A stretch of DNA of 64,000 nt, taken from contig NZ_JBHTLM010000001.1 in NCBI RefSeq assembly GCF_042678945.1, positions 1 through 64,000 of the forward strand, in the 5' to 3' direction. The notes under the pieces are model-generated. The model saw nothing but the letters and a program-made list of their open reading frames with translations, was not told the DNA's origin and ran no database searches. Positions 42,652 to 51,759 of this stretch are shown in pieces. Within the stretch, counting starts at the first letter, position 1, and each line of letters starts with the position of its first letter. Position numbers and translations under genes: made by a program. This DNA is from Fontibacillus puldeungensis (GTDB lineage Bacteria; Bacillota; Bacilli; Paenibacillales; Paenibacillaceae).

Positions 42652-43500
42652 TCACTCATCCCCGGTCGCTACCGGGTTCTCCTCATAGCTGATCCAGTCG
42701 CTCCAGCTTCCCGCATACAGCTTGACCTGCTTGTAGCCGAGACGGTAGAGAGCGAGCACATTGGGGCAGGCGCTAACGCCGGAGCCGCAGTAAATAATGA
42801 CCTCCCGACCGGAATCAATCGCCGCAATCACAGAGGCAAACTGTTCCTTTAACTGGTCGTTACTCTTCCAAGCTCCCGCCTCGTTCAAAACCTGCTTCCA
42901 GGACCTATTAATCGCTCCCGGTATATGCCCGGCCTTCGCGTCGATCGGTTCCTGTAGACCGGCATAGCGTTCGGCATCCCGCGAGTCAACCAGCAGTACA
43001 TTGGGGTCATCCAGCGATTGGCGCACCTGCTGCATATTAGCTAGCATTTCTGGCCTTGGAGTGAATTGAAAGGAAGCCGGAACAGTAATCCGCTGTTCAG
43101 CTGTTACGGGATAGCCACTATCTTTCCAAGTGCTGAAGCCTTCGTCCATCACATAAACGTTGTCATGCCCTAACCAATGCAGCAGCCACCATAACCGGGA
43201 GGCATTCATACCCCCCTGATCGTCGTAGGCAACGACACGGGTGTTGTTGCTGATTCCTGCCCGGCCAAGACGTTGGGTCAGCATAGCCGGATCGGGCAGA
43301 GGATGCCGACCGCCATGTACGGTAACCGGTGCCGAAAGATCCTCCTTCAGATCAAGATAGACAGCGCCGGGAATATGCGATTCTGCATAAGCTTCCCGAC
43401 CGGATTCCGGACTAGTAAGCTCAAAACGGCAGTCAACAATTACGAGATCCGGCTCATAGAGGCGGGCAAGCAACCACTTTTTTGACACAATCGGATTCAT
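42652..43500 (-). CDS. Sulfurtransferase (rhodanese/3-mercaptopyruvate type)
   Basis: 282 residues with two rhodanese domains. The first is non-catalytic and contains VIVDCRFELT and HIPGAVYLDL. The second carries the active Cys in IYCGSGVSACPN near residue 237, the CGSGV(T/S)A form of mercaptopyruvate sulfurtransferases. HGGRHPLP is also typical. The start is the ATG at 43500 with GGAGAGA upstream. It transfers sulfur to thiol or cyanide acceptors in the cytosol. Confidence 0.93.
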   Translation of the reverse strand: MNPIVSKKWLLARLYEPDLVIVDCRFELTSPESGREAYAESHIPGAVYLDLKEDLSAPVTVHGGRHPLPDPAMLTQRLGRAGISNNTRVVAYDDQGGMNASRLWWLLHWLGHDNVYVMDEGFSTWKDSGYPVTAEQRITVPASFQFTPRPEMLANMQQVRQSLDDPNVLLVDSRDAERYAGLQEPIDAKAGHIPGAINRSWKQVLNEAGAWKSNDQLKEQFASVIAAIDSGREVIIYCGSGVSACPNVLALYRLGYKQVKLYAGSWSDWISYEENPVATGDE

Positions 43501-43627
43501 CCTATTTCTCTCCTAACCTTTGATTTTTAGCTGGTGCGGACATCGCCGACCATTCTTTCCCCAATGTAGCACATGGAGCAGCCGGGTACAATTAAGACAA
43601 ACCGCTTATCCAATTAGGCACAAATCA

Positions 43628-43656
43628 TTGAGGATATAGTTCGATTTCGCTATAAT
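43628..43656 (+). promoter_or_regulatory. Promoter of the EamA gene
   Basis: TTGAGG (43628-43633), 17 bp, TATAAT (43651-43656). Confidence 0.75.
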
Positions 43657-43720
43657 GTGTAGTGGTCTATAGCGGTCTAGAGAATCAATAATTGACGAGA
43701 AGCAGGGAGTCTTAAAACCT

Positions 43721-44659
43721 ATGAATACTAGCATCAAGTCGTCCGGTAAGTACGAAATCCTCTACGTCATCGGGATTATCGCCATTTCATTCTCTTCCAT
43801 TTTTGTCCGCTGGTCGGACGCAGAGGTTTCGGTCATCGCCATGTATCGGCTGTACTTGACGAATTTGCTGATGCTTCCTCTTCTGTGGAAATATCGTAAA
43901 GAAATGTTTCGGCTTACGGGCAAACAATGGGGGCTATTGCTGTTTTCCGGTCTCATGCTGGCGCTCCATCTTTTATTGTGGATGGCATCTTTGCGGTTGA
44001 CGACAGTGGCCAGTTCAACGGTGATTTTGACCTTAGAGCCGATTATCGTGATGTTTGGTTCGTTTTTTCTATTTGGCGCATCGATTAACAGGGGAATGAT
44101 CGTAGGAATTGGTCTTGCACTGATTGGCTCCATCGCTATCGGTTCAGGGGATTTTACCATGTCAGGCAAGGCTGCGACAGGCGACTTACTGTCCATGCTT
44201 GGTACGGTTGCTATCGCGGTGCATGTGTTGGCCGGCAAACAGCTGTTAAGTCACTTAAGTGCTTTTGTTTATAACTTCTGGGTGTTTGGCATTGCAGGAA
44301 CGGCGCTCGCTTTGTATAACGTGTTTAATGGCTTCGCATTTACCGGTTATTCTTCGCGGGAATGGGGGATATTCCTGTTGCTCGCCGTTGTTCCTACGTT
44401 GTTCGGGCATTACTTGTTTAACTGGCTCATGAAAGTGATCAGTGCATCAGCCGTTTCGATGGCCGTCCTAGGTGAACCTGTATTTGCTTCGCTGCTCGCT
44501 TGGGTACTGCTGAAGGAGAGCCTTTCCGCGCTGCAGCTTTGGGCGGGTGCTCTCATTTTGTGCGGGGTGTGGATTTTCATCCGGTATGGGAAGGAAGCTC
44601 CGAGTCCTAAGCCTAAAAAGCTTCTGGCGACAGGAAGAAAAGGGGAGGTTCGCCAGTAG
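43721..44659 (+). CDS. EamA/DMT-family transporter
   Basis: 312 residues with ten membrane helices in two EamA repeats (about residues 15-145 and 160-295). The first includes AISFSSIFVRWSDAEVSVIAMYRLY, the second ends AVSMAVLGEPVFASLLAWVLLKESLS. Members export metabolites such as amino acids. The ribosome site AGGGAG lies about 11 bases from the ATG. The substrate is unknown. Single-gene unit. Confidence 0.9.
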   Translation: MNTSIKSSGKYEILYVIGIIAISFSSIFVRWSDAEVSVIAMYRLYLTNLLMLPLLWKYRKEMFRLTGKQWGLLLFSGLMLALHLLLWMASLRLTTVASSTVILTLEPIIVMFGSFFLFGASINRGMIVGIGLALIGSIAIGSGDFTMSGKAATGDLLSMLGTVAIAVHVLAGKQLLSHLSAFVYNFWVFGIAGTALALYNVFNGFAFTGYSSREWGIFLLLAVVPTLFGHYLFNWLMKVISASAVSMAVLGEPVFASLLAWVLLKESLSALQLWAGALILCGVWIFIRYGKEAPSPKPKKLLATGRKGEVRQ

Positions 44660-44719
44660 AGGCTGTTTGTCAGCGTGATCAATTAAGCTATATAGGGACC
44701 CGGGCACGTTTTTGGTAGA

Positions 44720-44932
44720 TCACTTTCTCAGCTCATAAAACTGACAATCCCGGCGTGAATGATATGTCAGATCATCAACTCCGGACTGCGTAATGATCGT
44801 ATCGTCGGTAAAGCGGATAATGATGCCGCCGGTATCGATCAATTGGTCGTTCTGGAATACGCGAATGCGAAGATGCCGATCCATCGCTTCCTGAAAATCT
44901 TGTTCGGTGATCAGTTCTCTAACGATAGGCAT
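44720..44932 (-). CDS. Small hypothetical protein
   Basis: 70 residues starting MPIVRELITEQDFQEAMD, containing LRIRVFQNDQLIDTGGIIIRF and ending HSRRDCQFYELRK. Reads as a small beta-rich domain; no family recognised. ATG 44932 is backed by AAAGGAG eight bases upstream; the frame runs to 45043 but without a ribosome site. Confidence 0.75.
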   Translation of the reverse strand: MPIVRELITEQDFQEAMDRHLRIRVFQNDQLIDTGGIIIRFTDDTIITQSGVDDLTYHSRRDCQFYELRK

Positions 44933-45025
44933 AAACAGTTTCTCCTTTAATATGAATTCAAGTGAACAAGTACGATATTTGCTATTGTACCTTGATGGAC
45001 TATGGATATACAATTTGCCAGGAAA

Positions 45026-45048
45026 TAGCTGCACTATTTGCATTTAGT
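45026..45048. repeat. Single palindrome unit D
   Basis: A lone 23-bp unit (TAGCTGCA, seven bases, GCATTTAGT) in the gap before the esterase gene. The 15 bases before it closely match those before the last unit of array C, so it looks like the remnant of an array. Confidence 0.6.
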
Positions 45049-45128
45049 TGAGAAGTAGAGATGTTCTCGTGAAAGTCATATGATAGAGTAGTTACAAATA
45101 CATAATAAGAGCAGTGAGGTATCGGAGA

Positions 45129-46085
45129 ATGGGAGCAATTACGCAAAGATTGGCCGATCTGGCAGAATTTCGTGCGGAGCGCACGGCAAAAGAGGATTTT
45201 GACGACTTTTGGAGCCGGACGCTCCAGCAGTATAAGACTAAACCGCTCAATGGAAAAAGACAACGCATAGAGACCTACATGCAAGGCGTGTCTGCTCATC
45301 ATATTACGTTTGAGGGCTTTGACGATACCCCGCTTCACGGCTGGTATTTAATCCCAAATGATAGTGGGGCAGATCGCAAGCATCCTTGCTTGGTCATCTA
45401 TCAAGGTTACAGATGCCAAAGAGGACTGCCGGAGTATTACGCTACTTGGCTGATGATGGGCTATGCGGTGTTTATATACGATACACGCGGCCAGACGGGC
45501 GAGTCCGGGAATCGGCTTGTATCAGGCAGCGGGATCATGACGGGCTGGATGACGCAAGGCATCATGGAGCCGGATGCTTTTTACGGCAAAGCGTTGGTGA
45601 TCGATGCATGGAAGGCGCTAGAGTGGGTGAAGGAGCAGCCGGAGATCGATCCGGATCGGATCGCGGTGTACGGCACGAGCCAAGGTGGCGGTATGACTCT
45701 GCAAATGGCGGCATTAAGCGATGTCCCGAAAGCAGCCGTTGCTAACGTACCGAATATGTGCCACTTGGAATTCGCACTTATGAATTCAACCGGTTCGGTG
45801 ACCGAAATCTCCGAATTCCTGTACAGACATCCTGGTTCGCTGGATCGGATACTGGATACGCTGAGCTATTTTGATAACCTTAATCTGGCCCAAAAGATAA
45901 ATATCCCCGTGCTGTATTCCGCCGGACTTAAGGATACGATCTGTTTGCCGGAAACGATTGCAGCCGCATATAACGGCAACCCTACCGCAAGCAAACGCCT
46001 GTGCTTGTATCCATTTATGGGGCATGATGATGGAGTCGACGAGCATAAGGCATTGATTTATGCTTTCCTGCGGGAGCATTTATAA
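45129..46085 (+). CDS. Acetyl xylan esterase / cephalosporin-C deacetylase family
   Basis: About 318 residues of the AXE1 (CE7) family. The nucleophile is in YGTSQGGGMTLQ (Ser near 182), RGQTGES marks the oxyanion loop region, the acid is in AGLKDTICLPE and His in PFMGHDDGVDEH. CE7 enzymes remove acetyl groups from xylo-oligosaccharides and cephalosporins and are cytosolic; no signal is seen. ATG 45129 is used because GTGAGG lies eight bases upstream. Single-gene unit with a terminator after it. Confidence 0.93.
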   Translation: MGAITQRLADLAEFRAERTAKEDFDDFWSRTLQQYKTKPLNGKRQRIETYMQGVSAHHITFEGFDDTPLHGWYLIPNDSGADRKHPCLVIYQGYRCQRGLPEYYATWLMMGYAVFIYDTRGQTGESGNRLVSGSGIMTGWMTQGIMEPDAFYGKALVIDAWKALEWVKEQPEIDPDRIAVYGTSQGGGMTLQMAALSDVPKAAVANVPNMCHLEFALMNSTGSVTEISEFLYRHPGSLDRILDTLSYFDNLNLAQKINIPVLYSAGLKDTICLPETIAAAYNGNPTASKRLCLYPFMGHDDGVDEHKALIYAFLREHL

Positions 46086-46114
46086 GAACGAAGAAGCTGC
46101 ACATTAACTTAAAA

Positions 46115-46190
46115 AGAAGCCTCCCCTTGGTAATGGGAACTATGCAACTGCGAGATGAGCAACCATTCCAACCAAGGAGAGGCTTTTTAT
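46115..46190. terminator. Bidirectional terminator between esterase and FabH genes
   Basis: Arms AAGCCTCCCCTTGGT (46117-46131) and ACCAAGGAGAGGCTT (46171-46185) with one mismatch, inner AATGG/CCATT, and a T-run on each strand. Confidence 0.88.
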
Positions 46191-46225
46191 TTATACAGAC
46201 CCATTGGTGCAAAACCTCAATGCTT

Positions 46226-47224
46226 TTACGACCTATTAGGAACGCCCCAGCGTAAAACAAGTCCGGCATGTGTCAACCCGCTGCCAAACCCATACACAAG
46301 CACACGGTCGCCCGGCTTGAGCTGGCCCGCATTGACGCCGACTTGCAGCGCAAGCGGGATCGAAGCCGACGATGTGTTGCCCATCTCCTGTACGCTCTGC
46401 AGTGTTTTAGCCAGAGGGATGGAAGACTTCTCGCAAATCGATTCGATCATCCGCAAATTTGCGCTGTGAGGAACGAACCAGTCGATGTCGTCGCGGGTTA
46501 GCTCGGACTGATCGAGCAGCTGTTCAATACCTGCGGACACGGTGCGCACCGCCCATTTGAATACCTCGCGGCCGTTTTGCACGATTTTTCCCTTGCCCTC
46601 GAGCGGCGTTCCGTCCATATGATCCGCTAACCCGGACCGATACACATGGATGCCGCCGGCTCCATTCGTCCCGAGGATGAAGGATTCGAAACCCGGTTGC
46701 TCCGGATCGAATTCGACCAGGAAAGCTCCCGCGCCATCGCCAAACAGAATACACGTGCTTCGGTCGGTGTAATCCGTAATTTTGGACATCGTCTCCCCGG
46801 CAACCACGAGAATTTTCTTGTGCATTCCTGAACTGATCATGCTGTCGGCCAAGTGAAGGGCATAGGCAAAACCGGCGCAGGTAGCGTTTAGATCGATAGC
46901 TCCGGCCCGTTCCATGCCAAAATGCTTTTGAATCCGGCACGAAACCGTTGGAAACGAATAATCCGGTGTGGTAGTAGCAGCGATAATGAAGTCGACATCG
47001 TCCAAGGAGACATTGTAGTGCTGCCGCATTTGTTCTGCTGCCTGAATGCACAGGTGCGAGGTAAATTCGTCGTCCGCGGCGATATGCCGTTGTTTGATCC
47101 CGGTGCGCTGAACGATCCATTCATCACTCGTTTCAACCATTCGTTCAAGGTCTTCATTGGTCAGAATGCGTTCTGGTACGTATGAACCAATGGCAGTTAT
47201 ACGGGCTTTAGAAAACAAGGTCAA
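46226..47224 (-). CDS. fabH: Beta-ketoacyl-ACP synthase III
   Basis: About 332 residues. FabH condenses acetyl- or branched acyl-CoA with malonyl-ACP to start fatty acids. The triad is visible: Cys116 in NATCAGFAY, His in VPHSANLRMI and Asn in MGNTSSASIP. TTG 47224 is chosen since AAGGAG lies seven bases upstream; the open frame to 47233 begins inside that site. It stands alone, away from other fab genes, and so may be a second copy. Confidence 0.93.
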   Translation of the reverse strand: MTLFSKARITAIGSYVPERILTNEDLERMVETSDEWIVQRTGIKQRHIAADDEFTSHLCIQAAEQMRQHYNVSLDDVDFIIAATTTPDYSFPTVSCRIQKHFGMERAGAIDLNATCAGFAYALHLADSMISSGMHKKILVVAGETMSKITDYTDRSTCILFGDGAGAFLVEFDPEQPGFESFILGTNGAGGIHVYRSGLADHMDGTPLEGKGKIVQNGREVFKWAVRTVSAGIEQLLDQSELTRDDIDWFVPHSANLRMIESICEKSSIPLAKTLQSVQEMGNTSSASIPLALQVGVNAGQLKPGDRVLVYGFGSGLTHAGLVLRWGVPNRS

Positions 47225-47454
47225 TGAAATCACTCCTTCAATGGGTTATAAGCGTCTCATCCTATTATCAGGTATTAGTACCAGGTGCTAAATCGATTAT
47301 AGCAGAAGTGTTCAATATTTCCAAGTGGGATCAAATCATTATAAATACAGCTTACCCAACCATTAAAGATTGGAATCCATTTATAGGAGCAGAATGGTCA
47401 CGCTTATTGCCGAGAGGCACGGAGTGTTATAATGTAGCTTTGAAGGGAGTGTTT

Positions 47455-49593
47455 TTGGAACACATGAAAACGCTGGTACTGGCGGAAAAACCGTCCGTTG
47501 CTCGGGAAATCGCTCGGGTGATGGGGAGCCGCGATAAGCATAAGAGCCATTTTGAAGGACCTAAATATGTAGTGACCTGGGCGCTGGGACATTTGGTAGG
47601 CCTGGCAGAGCCCGAGGATTATGACGGAAAATACGGAACGTGGGCGTTGGAGGATTTGCCGATTCTCCCAGGGAAAATGAAGCTGAAGGTGCTGCGGGAG
47701 AGCAGCCATCAATACAAGGTAGTGCAGCAGCTTATGCGTCGGCAGGATATCGGCGAGCTCATCGTTGCAACAGATGCCGCCCGGGAGGGCGAGCTTCTTG
47801 CCAGATGGATCATGGATATGGCGAAATGGAACAAGCCGTTCAAGCGGCTGTGGATTTCCTCGCAGACGGATAAGGCGATCAAGGAAGGATTCGCAGCGCT
47901 GAAGCCGGGCACCCAGTATGAACGGTTGTATCAATCGGCGCGCTGCCGGGCCGAAGCGGACTGGATGATCGGGCTGAACGTTACAAGGGCACTTACATGT
48001 AAATTTGGATCGCCGCTATCAGCCGGACGGGTACAAACTCCGACGCTTGGCATGATTATGCAGCGGGAGAACGAGATTTTAAAGTTCCGCTCGGAGGAAT
48101 ACAGCGTGTTGCGCGCCGATTTAGGCAAGTTTGAAGCGACATGGAGAGGGAAAAACGGGGATTCGCGCCTTTTTGACAACGAGCAGGTAAGCAAGCTGAA
48201 GACCAAGCTGGAGGGACGCTCCGGGAAGATCGTAAAGCTCGTGAAGAACGAAAAAACGATTCCGCATCCCCTTGCCTATGATCTAACGGAGCTGCAGCGG
48301 GACGCCAACCGTTTGCTTGGCTTCTCGGCGAAGCAAACGTCGAACGTGCTGCAGCGTTTATACGAGCAGCACAAGCTGGTTACCTATCCGCGGACCGATT
48401 CCAGGTATTTGACGTCCGATATGACAGATACACTGAAGGAGCGGCTGACGAACGTAGCCGTTGGGCCATATGCACCGCTTGCCCGTCCGCTGCTACGAAA
48501 GCCGCTTCCGCTCAGCAAACGAATCGTCGACGACAGCAAGGTGACGGATCACCATGCCATCATTCCGACGGAGCAGACTGTGCTGCTAAACGCGCTGAGC
48601 CCCGAGGAACGTAAGCTGTACGACCTCATCGTACGGCGATTCATCAGTCTATTTTATCCGCCGGCTCGTTTCGATCAAGTGTCGGTGACGGTGGACATCG
48701 ACGGTGAGCTGCTGCATGCCAAGGGGACAACGATCAAGGACAGCGGCTGGCGCGCCGTTTATGGCGGAGAGTCCATGGAGGATGAGGATTCGGATCATGA
48801 GGAGGAGAGCGAGTCCACCCTGCCTGAGCTCAATCAAGGAGAGACGGTTACGGTGAACCGCTGCTTGATTACGCCGGGCCGAACGCAGCCTCCAAAACGT
48901 TATACAGAAGCGGCTCTACTTACTCAAATGGAGAAGCATGGCCTTGGGACGCCAGCCACTCGTGCCGACATAATCGAGAAGCTGGTGAATTCCGATACCA
49001 TCGAACGACAAGGCAATTATTTGCACCCGACCGGAAAAGGCAAGCAGCTGATCGAGCTGGCTCCGGCCGATCTTCGCACACCGGAGCTGACTGCCCGCTG
49101 GGAGGCAGAGCTCGAACGGATCGCCCGGGGTCAAGGTAAGCCGGAGCCTTTCCTCGGAGGAATCCGAGAAATGGCGACCGGACTCGTGCGAGGCGTTAAA
49201 AATAGCGAAGCTTCGTATAAGCCGCATAATGTATCCAATAGCCATTGCCCGGACTGTGGCACCCGATTGTTGGAGAAGAAAACAGCGCGAGGCCTCATAC
49301 TGGTCTGTCCCAAAGAGGACTGCGGATACCGCCGCTCCGGAGAGAAACGCCTGTCGAATCGCCGCTGCCCGCAGTGCCATAAGAAGATGGAGCTCAAGGA
49401 GGGCAAGGCGGGAATGTACGTTCAATGCTTGGCGTGCGGCATTACCGAGGTGTTGGACAAGGGGAATGACTCCAAGCACATGAACAAGCGGGAGCAGCAA
49501 AAGCTGGTCAAACAATATTCAAAGCCGGAAAGCGCCGGCGTAAGTCTTGGAGATTTGCTCAAGGCAGCGATGGAGAAGAAGAATAACTCCTAG
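47455..49593 (+). CDS. topB: DNA topoisomerase III
   Basis: About 712 residues, type IA topoisomerase. TOPRIM domain with LVLAEKPSVAREIARVMG (residue 7 on) and ATDAAREGELLARWIMD; catalytic Tyr in VTYPRTDSRYL; C-terminal zinc ribbons CPDCGTRL...CPKEDCGY and CPQCHKKM...CLACG. It relaxes and decatenates DNA. TTG 47455 is chosen behind GAAGGGA at 47442-47448; ATG 47464 is the next option. The frame is open to 47224, but that stretch is AT-rich noncoding-like and lacks family similarity. A TATAAT lies at 47428-47433. Confidence 0.95.
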   Translation: MEHMKTLVLAEKPSVAREIARVMGSRDKHKSHFEGPKYVVTWALGHLVGLAEPEDYDGKYGTWALEDLPILPGKMKLKVLRESSHQYKVVQQLMRRQDIGELIVATDAAREGELLARWIMDMAKWNKPFKRLWISSQTDKAIKEGFAALKPGTQYERLYQSARCRAEADWMIGLNVTRALTCKFGSPLSAGRVQTPTLGMIMQRENEILKFRSEEYSVLRADLGKFEATWRGKNGDSRLFDNEQVSKLKTKLEGRSGKIVKLVKNEKTIPHPLAYDLTELQRDANRLLGFSAKQTSNVLQRLYEQHKLVTYPRTDSRYLTSDMTDTLKERLTNVAVGPYAPLARPLLRKPLPLSKRIVDDSKVTDHHAIIPTEQTVLLNALSPEERKLYDLIVRRFISLFYPPARFDQVSVTVDIDGELLHAKGTTIKDSGWRAVYGGESMEDEDSDHEEESESTLPELNQGETVTVNRCLITPGRTQPPKRYTEAALLTQMEKHGLGTPATRADIIEKLVNSDTIERQGNYLHPTGKGKQLIELAPADLRTPELTARWEAELERIARGQGKPEPFLGGIREMATGLVRGVKNSEASYKPHNVSNSHCPDCGTRLLEKKTARGLILVCPKEDCGYRRSGEKRLSNRRCPQCHKKMELKEGKAGMYVQCLACGITEVLDKGNDSKHMNKREQQKLVKQYSKPESAGVSLGDLLKAAMEKKNNS

Positions 49594-49670
49594 CATGGGC
49601 TTACAGGCAGGCCGAACAGCCGCATAAAAATGGACATCATACGGGACGCTAGATACTGGAGGTGATGAGG

Positions 49671-49808
49671 ATGCCGCATCATAAAGCGCGGAAGACCGAA
49701 AACCGGCAGAACAAGTCTAGCATTCTGGAGGAAACCATTTCCGCCAAGCCCAAAAAGCAGGCTGATTATCCACCCAACTTGAATGAGATTGCCAAGAACG
49801 AAACATAG
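49671..49808 (+). CDS. Small basic hydrophilic protein, 45 residues
   Basis: ATG 49671 is preceded by GGAGGTGATGAGG. The product, MPHHKARKTENRQNKSS followed by ILEETISAKPKKQADYPPNL and NEIAKNET, is hydrophilic and Lys-rich, like small spore-forming Bacillales proteins, though I cannot match it to a named family. A good terminator follows at 49823. Confidence 0.7.
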   Translation: MPHHKARKTENRQNKSSILEETISAKPKKQADYPPNLNEIAKNET

Positions 49809-49822
49809 GTTAAATGGCTGGT

Positions 49823-49846
49823 GCTCCCCGAAAGGGGAGCTTTTTT
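49823..49846 (+). terminator. Terminator
   Basis: GCTCCCC, GAAA loop, GGGGAGC, then TTTTTT. Confidence 0.9.
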
Positions 49847-49922
49847 CATACGCCTAAAAGGGTTATAATAGACTTAAGATAGCTAGCAAAATAAAGGATG
49901 ATAACGATTACAGAAGGAGGCG

Positions 49923-50192
49923 GTGAATACGAAAACGGGCTTGCTGCTTTGGTTTGTGTTTATTAATACGGTGGCCTATCTGGTCATGTCCGATGATAAA
50001 CGGCGTGCCCGGCAAAGACGCGAGCGGATTCCCGAGAAAACTTTGTTTCTGCTTGCCTTGATCGGTGGAGCTCTTGGAGTATTGCTGGCCATGAATGTGA
50101 AACGTCACAAGACGAAGCATATTAGCTTTCGGGTTGGTGTTCCGCTGCTGCTTCTTCTGAATGCCATCATTTACGGGTATTTGCTGATTTAG
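49923..50192 (+). CDS. DUF1294 membrane protein
   Basis: 89 residues with three membrane segments (LLLWFVFINTVAYLVM, TLFLLALIGGALGVLLAM, VPLLLLLNAIIYGYLLI) and the family hallmark SDDKRRARQRRERIPEKTL. Function unknown. The GTG at 49923 lies only a few bases behind AAGGAGG, closer than usual; no better start is in frame. Confidence 0.85.
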   Translation: MNTKTGLLLWFVFINTVAYLVMSDDKRRARQRRERIPEKTLFLLALIGGALGVLLAMNVKRHKTKHISFRVGVPLLLLLNAIIYGYLLI

Positions 50193-50238
50193 CCGAATTT
50201 ATCATATTTCTTTATACCAGAAAGAGAGGTGCTTCCTT

Positions 50239-50676
50239 ATGTTATTCAAGAAAATAGTAGCTGCGTACGACGGTTCCAAAGCGGGCAATAAAGCGCTGGA
50301 CAAGGCGATCGATTTGTGCAAAATGACGCCTGGAGCTACGCTCGAGGTACTGCATGTGTATGATTTTCCACGGTTTTATGTGGCAGATGGGTTTGCCCCG
50401 GTACCAACGTCCGTTAACCAGGACTTTTACGAACTGGCCCAGCGGACGGTAGATGAAGCAAGCCATCGTCTAAAGCTAGCCGGCTTGAATGATGCCAAGG
50501 TTGAATTGGCTCAGGGGCAGCCTGCGGAAATGATTCTTGAGTACGTGAAGGAGCACGGCAACGACCTGATCGTCATTGGTAGCCGTGGTCTCGGCGGAAT
50601 TCGCGAGTTCGTGCTCGGCAGCGTCAGCCATAACGTCGTCCAGCATGCTCATATTCCGGTGCTGGTCGTGAAATAG
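50239..50676 (+). CDS. Universal stress protein family
   Basis: 145 residues, one Usp domain. The ATP-binding GSRGLGGIREFVLGSVSHNVVQHA near residues 112-135 matches the G-2X-G-9X-G(S/T) motif. Starts MLFKKIVAAYDGSKAG behind AAGAGAGG. The role is stress-related and unspecified. Confidence 0.93.
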   Translation: MLFKKIVAAYDGSKAGNKALDKAIDLCKMTPGATLEVLHVYDFPRFYVADGFAPVPTSVNQDFYELAQRTVDEASHRLKLAGLNDAKVELAQGQPAEMILEYVKEHGNDLIVIGSRGLGGIREFVLGSVSHNVVQHAHIPVLVVK

Positions 50677-50700
50677 GAGTTAGTAGAATAGCAGAATCGA

Positions 50701-50749
50701 GGGTTGCCTCTGATCATGAAAATGGTCGGAGGCAGCCCTTATTTTTTTT
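50701..50749 (+). terminator. Terminator of the Usp gene
   Basis: GGGTTGCCTC / GAGGCAGCCC stem, followed by TTATTTTTTTT. The next 250 bases (50750-51003) are AT-rich and hold only the glnQ promoter region; I saw no clear element. Confidence 0.88.
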
Positions 50750-51003
50750 GCCCAAAGTGAAATCAAACCAGTGTCAGAAACCATTACATGTCCTCTGATA
50801 AAAAACGTTAATCGCAGTAAAAAAAATGAATTATCTCACAAAAAGAGTAGAAAAATTTATTGGCAAATTCCAGTTTAACGTAGGAAACTGTAGGATTACA
50901 TAGTTGCTAAAGTAAGGTTAATTCCAATGTTACTATATTTAACATAAGTAATCGGCTGGGGTATAGAAATCGAATCTATAAACATACGTAAGGAGGGCTG
51001 TCG

Positions 51004-51732
51004 TTGATCAACTTTCATCAGGTAGATAAACATTATGGACATTTTCACGTACTGAAGGGCATTGACCTGCACGTTCAGGAAGGAGAAGTGGTCGTGGTCG
51101 TCGGCCCGTCGGGTTCCGGTAAAAGTACGATGCTGCGTTGTATCAATCGGCTAGAAACGATTACAAGCGGTGAGCTGACGGTAGACGGGGTAGCGATAAA
51201 CGACCGCAAGACGGATATCAACAAAGTACGCCGCAACATTGGCATGGTATTTCAGCACTTCAATTTGTATCCTCATAAAAAAGTAATTGACAACATTACA
51301 CTGGCACCGATTAAAGTGCTCGGTATTTCAAAGGAAGAAGCCGAGAAAACGGCTTTGTATTACCTCGAAAAGGTCGGCATCGTCGATAAGGCGCACGCCT
51401 ATCCGTCTCAACTATCCGGCGGGCAGCAGCAGCGTGTAGCGATTGCGCGGGGACTGGCGATGAAACCGAAGATTATGCTGTTTGACGAACCTACTTCGGC
51501 GCTCGACCCGGAGATGGTTGGCGAGGTGCTCGACGTTATGCGGGCGCTGGCTCGCGAAGGGATGACGATGGTCGTCGTTACGCATGAGATGGGCTTTGCT
51601 CGTGAGGTAGCGGACCGGGTTATTTTTATGGATCAAGGGCAAATCGTCGAAGAGGCGGAGCCTGAACAGTTTTTTGCTAATCCGCGCGAGGAGCGGACAC
51701 GTTCTTTTCTTAGCCGTGTGTTAAGCCATTAA
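51004..51732 (+). CDS. glnQ: Glutamine ABC transporter ATPase
   Basis: 242 residues of the polar amino acid uptake ATPase family. Walker A GPSGSGKSTMLR near 37, Q-loop FQHFNLYPHKKV, signature LSGGQQQRVAIARGLAM near 138, Walker B IMLFDEPTSALDPE and H-loop VTHEMGFAREVADR. TTG 51004 follows AAGGAGG. First of a glnQHMP set in the same order as in B. subtilis, followed by glnK-glnL homologues, which supports glutamine as the substrate. Confidence 0.9.
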   Translation: MINFHQVDKHYGHFHVLKGIDLHVQEGEVVVVVGPSGSGKSTMLRCINRLETITSGELTVDGVAINDRKTDINKVRRNIGMVFQHFNLYPHKKVIDNITLAPIKVLGISKEEAEKTALYYLEKVGIVDKAHAYPSQLSGGQQQRVAIARGLAMKPKIMLFDEPTSALDPEMVGEVLDVMRALAREGMTMVVVTHEMGFAREVADRVIFMDQGQIVEEAEPEQFFANPREERTRSFLSRVLSH

Positions 51733-51759
51733 TCATTTCAAATAAAGGGAGGAACACAA

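Noticed and set aside
47224..47454. N-terminal extension of topoisomerase III by 77 residues
   Set aside because: The stretch contains the gene's likely promoter (TATAAT at 47428) and does not resemble the family; the enzyme length is normal without it.
50750..51003. T-box or riboswitch before glnQ
   Set aside because: No T-box core sequence, no aptamer-like conserved block and no terminator directly before glnQ; only AT-rich sequence.
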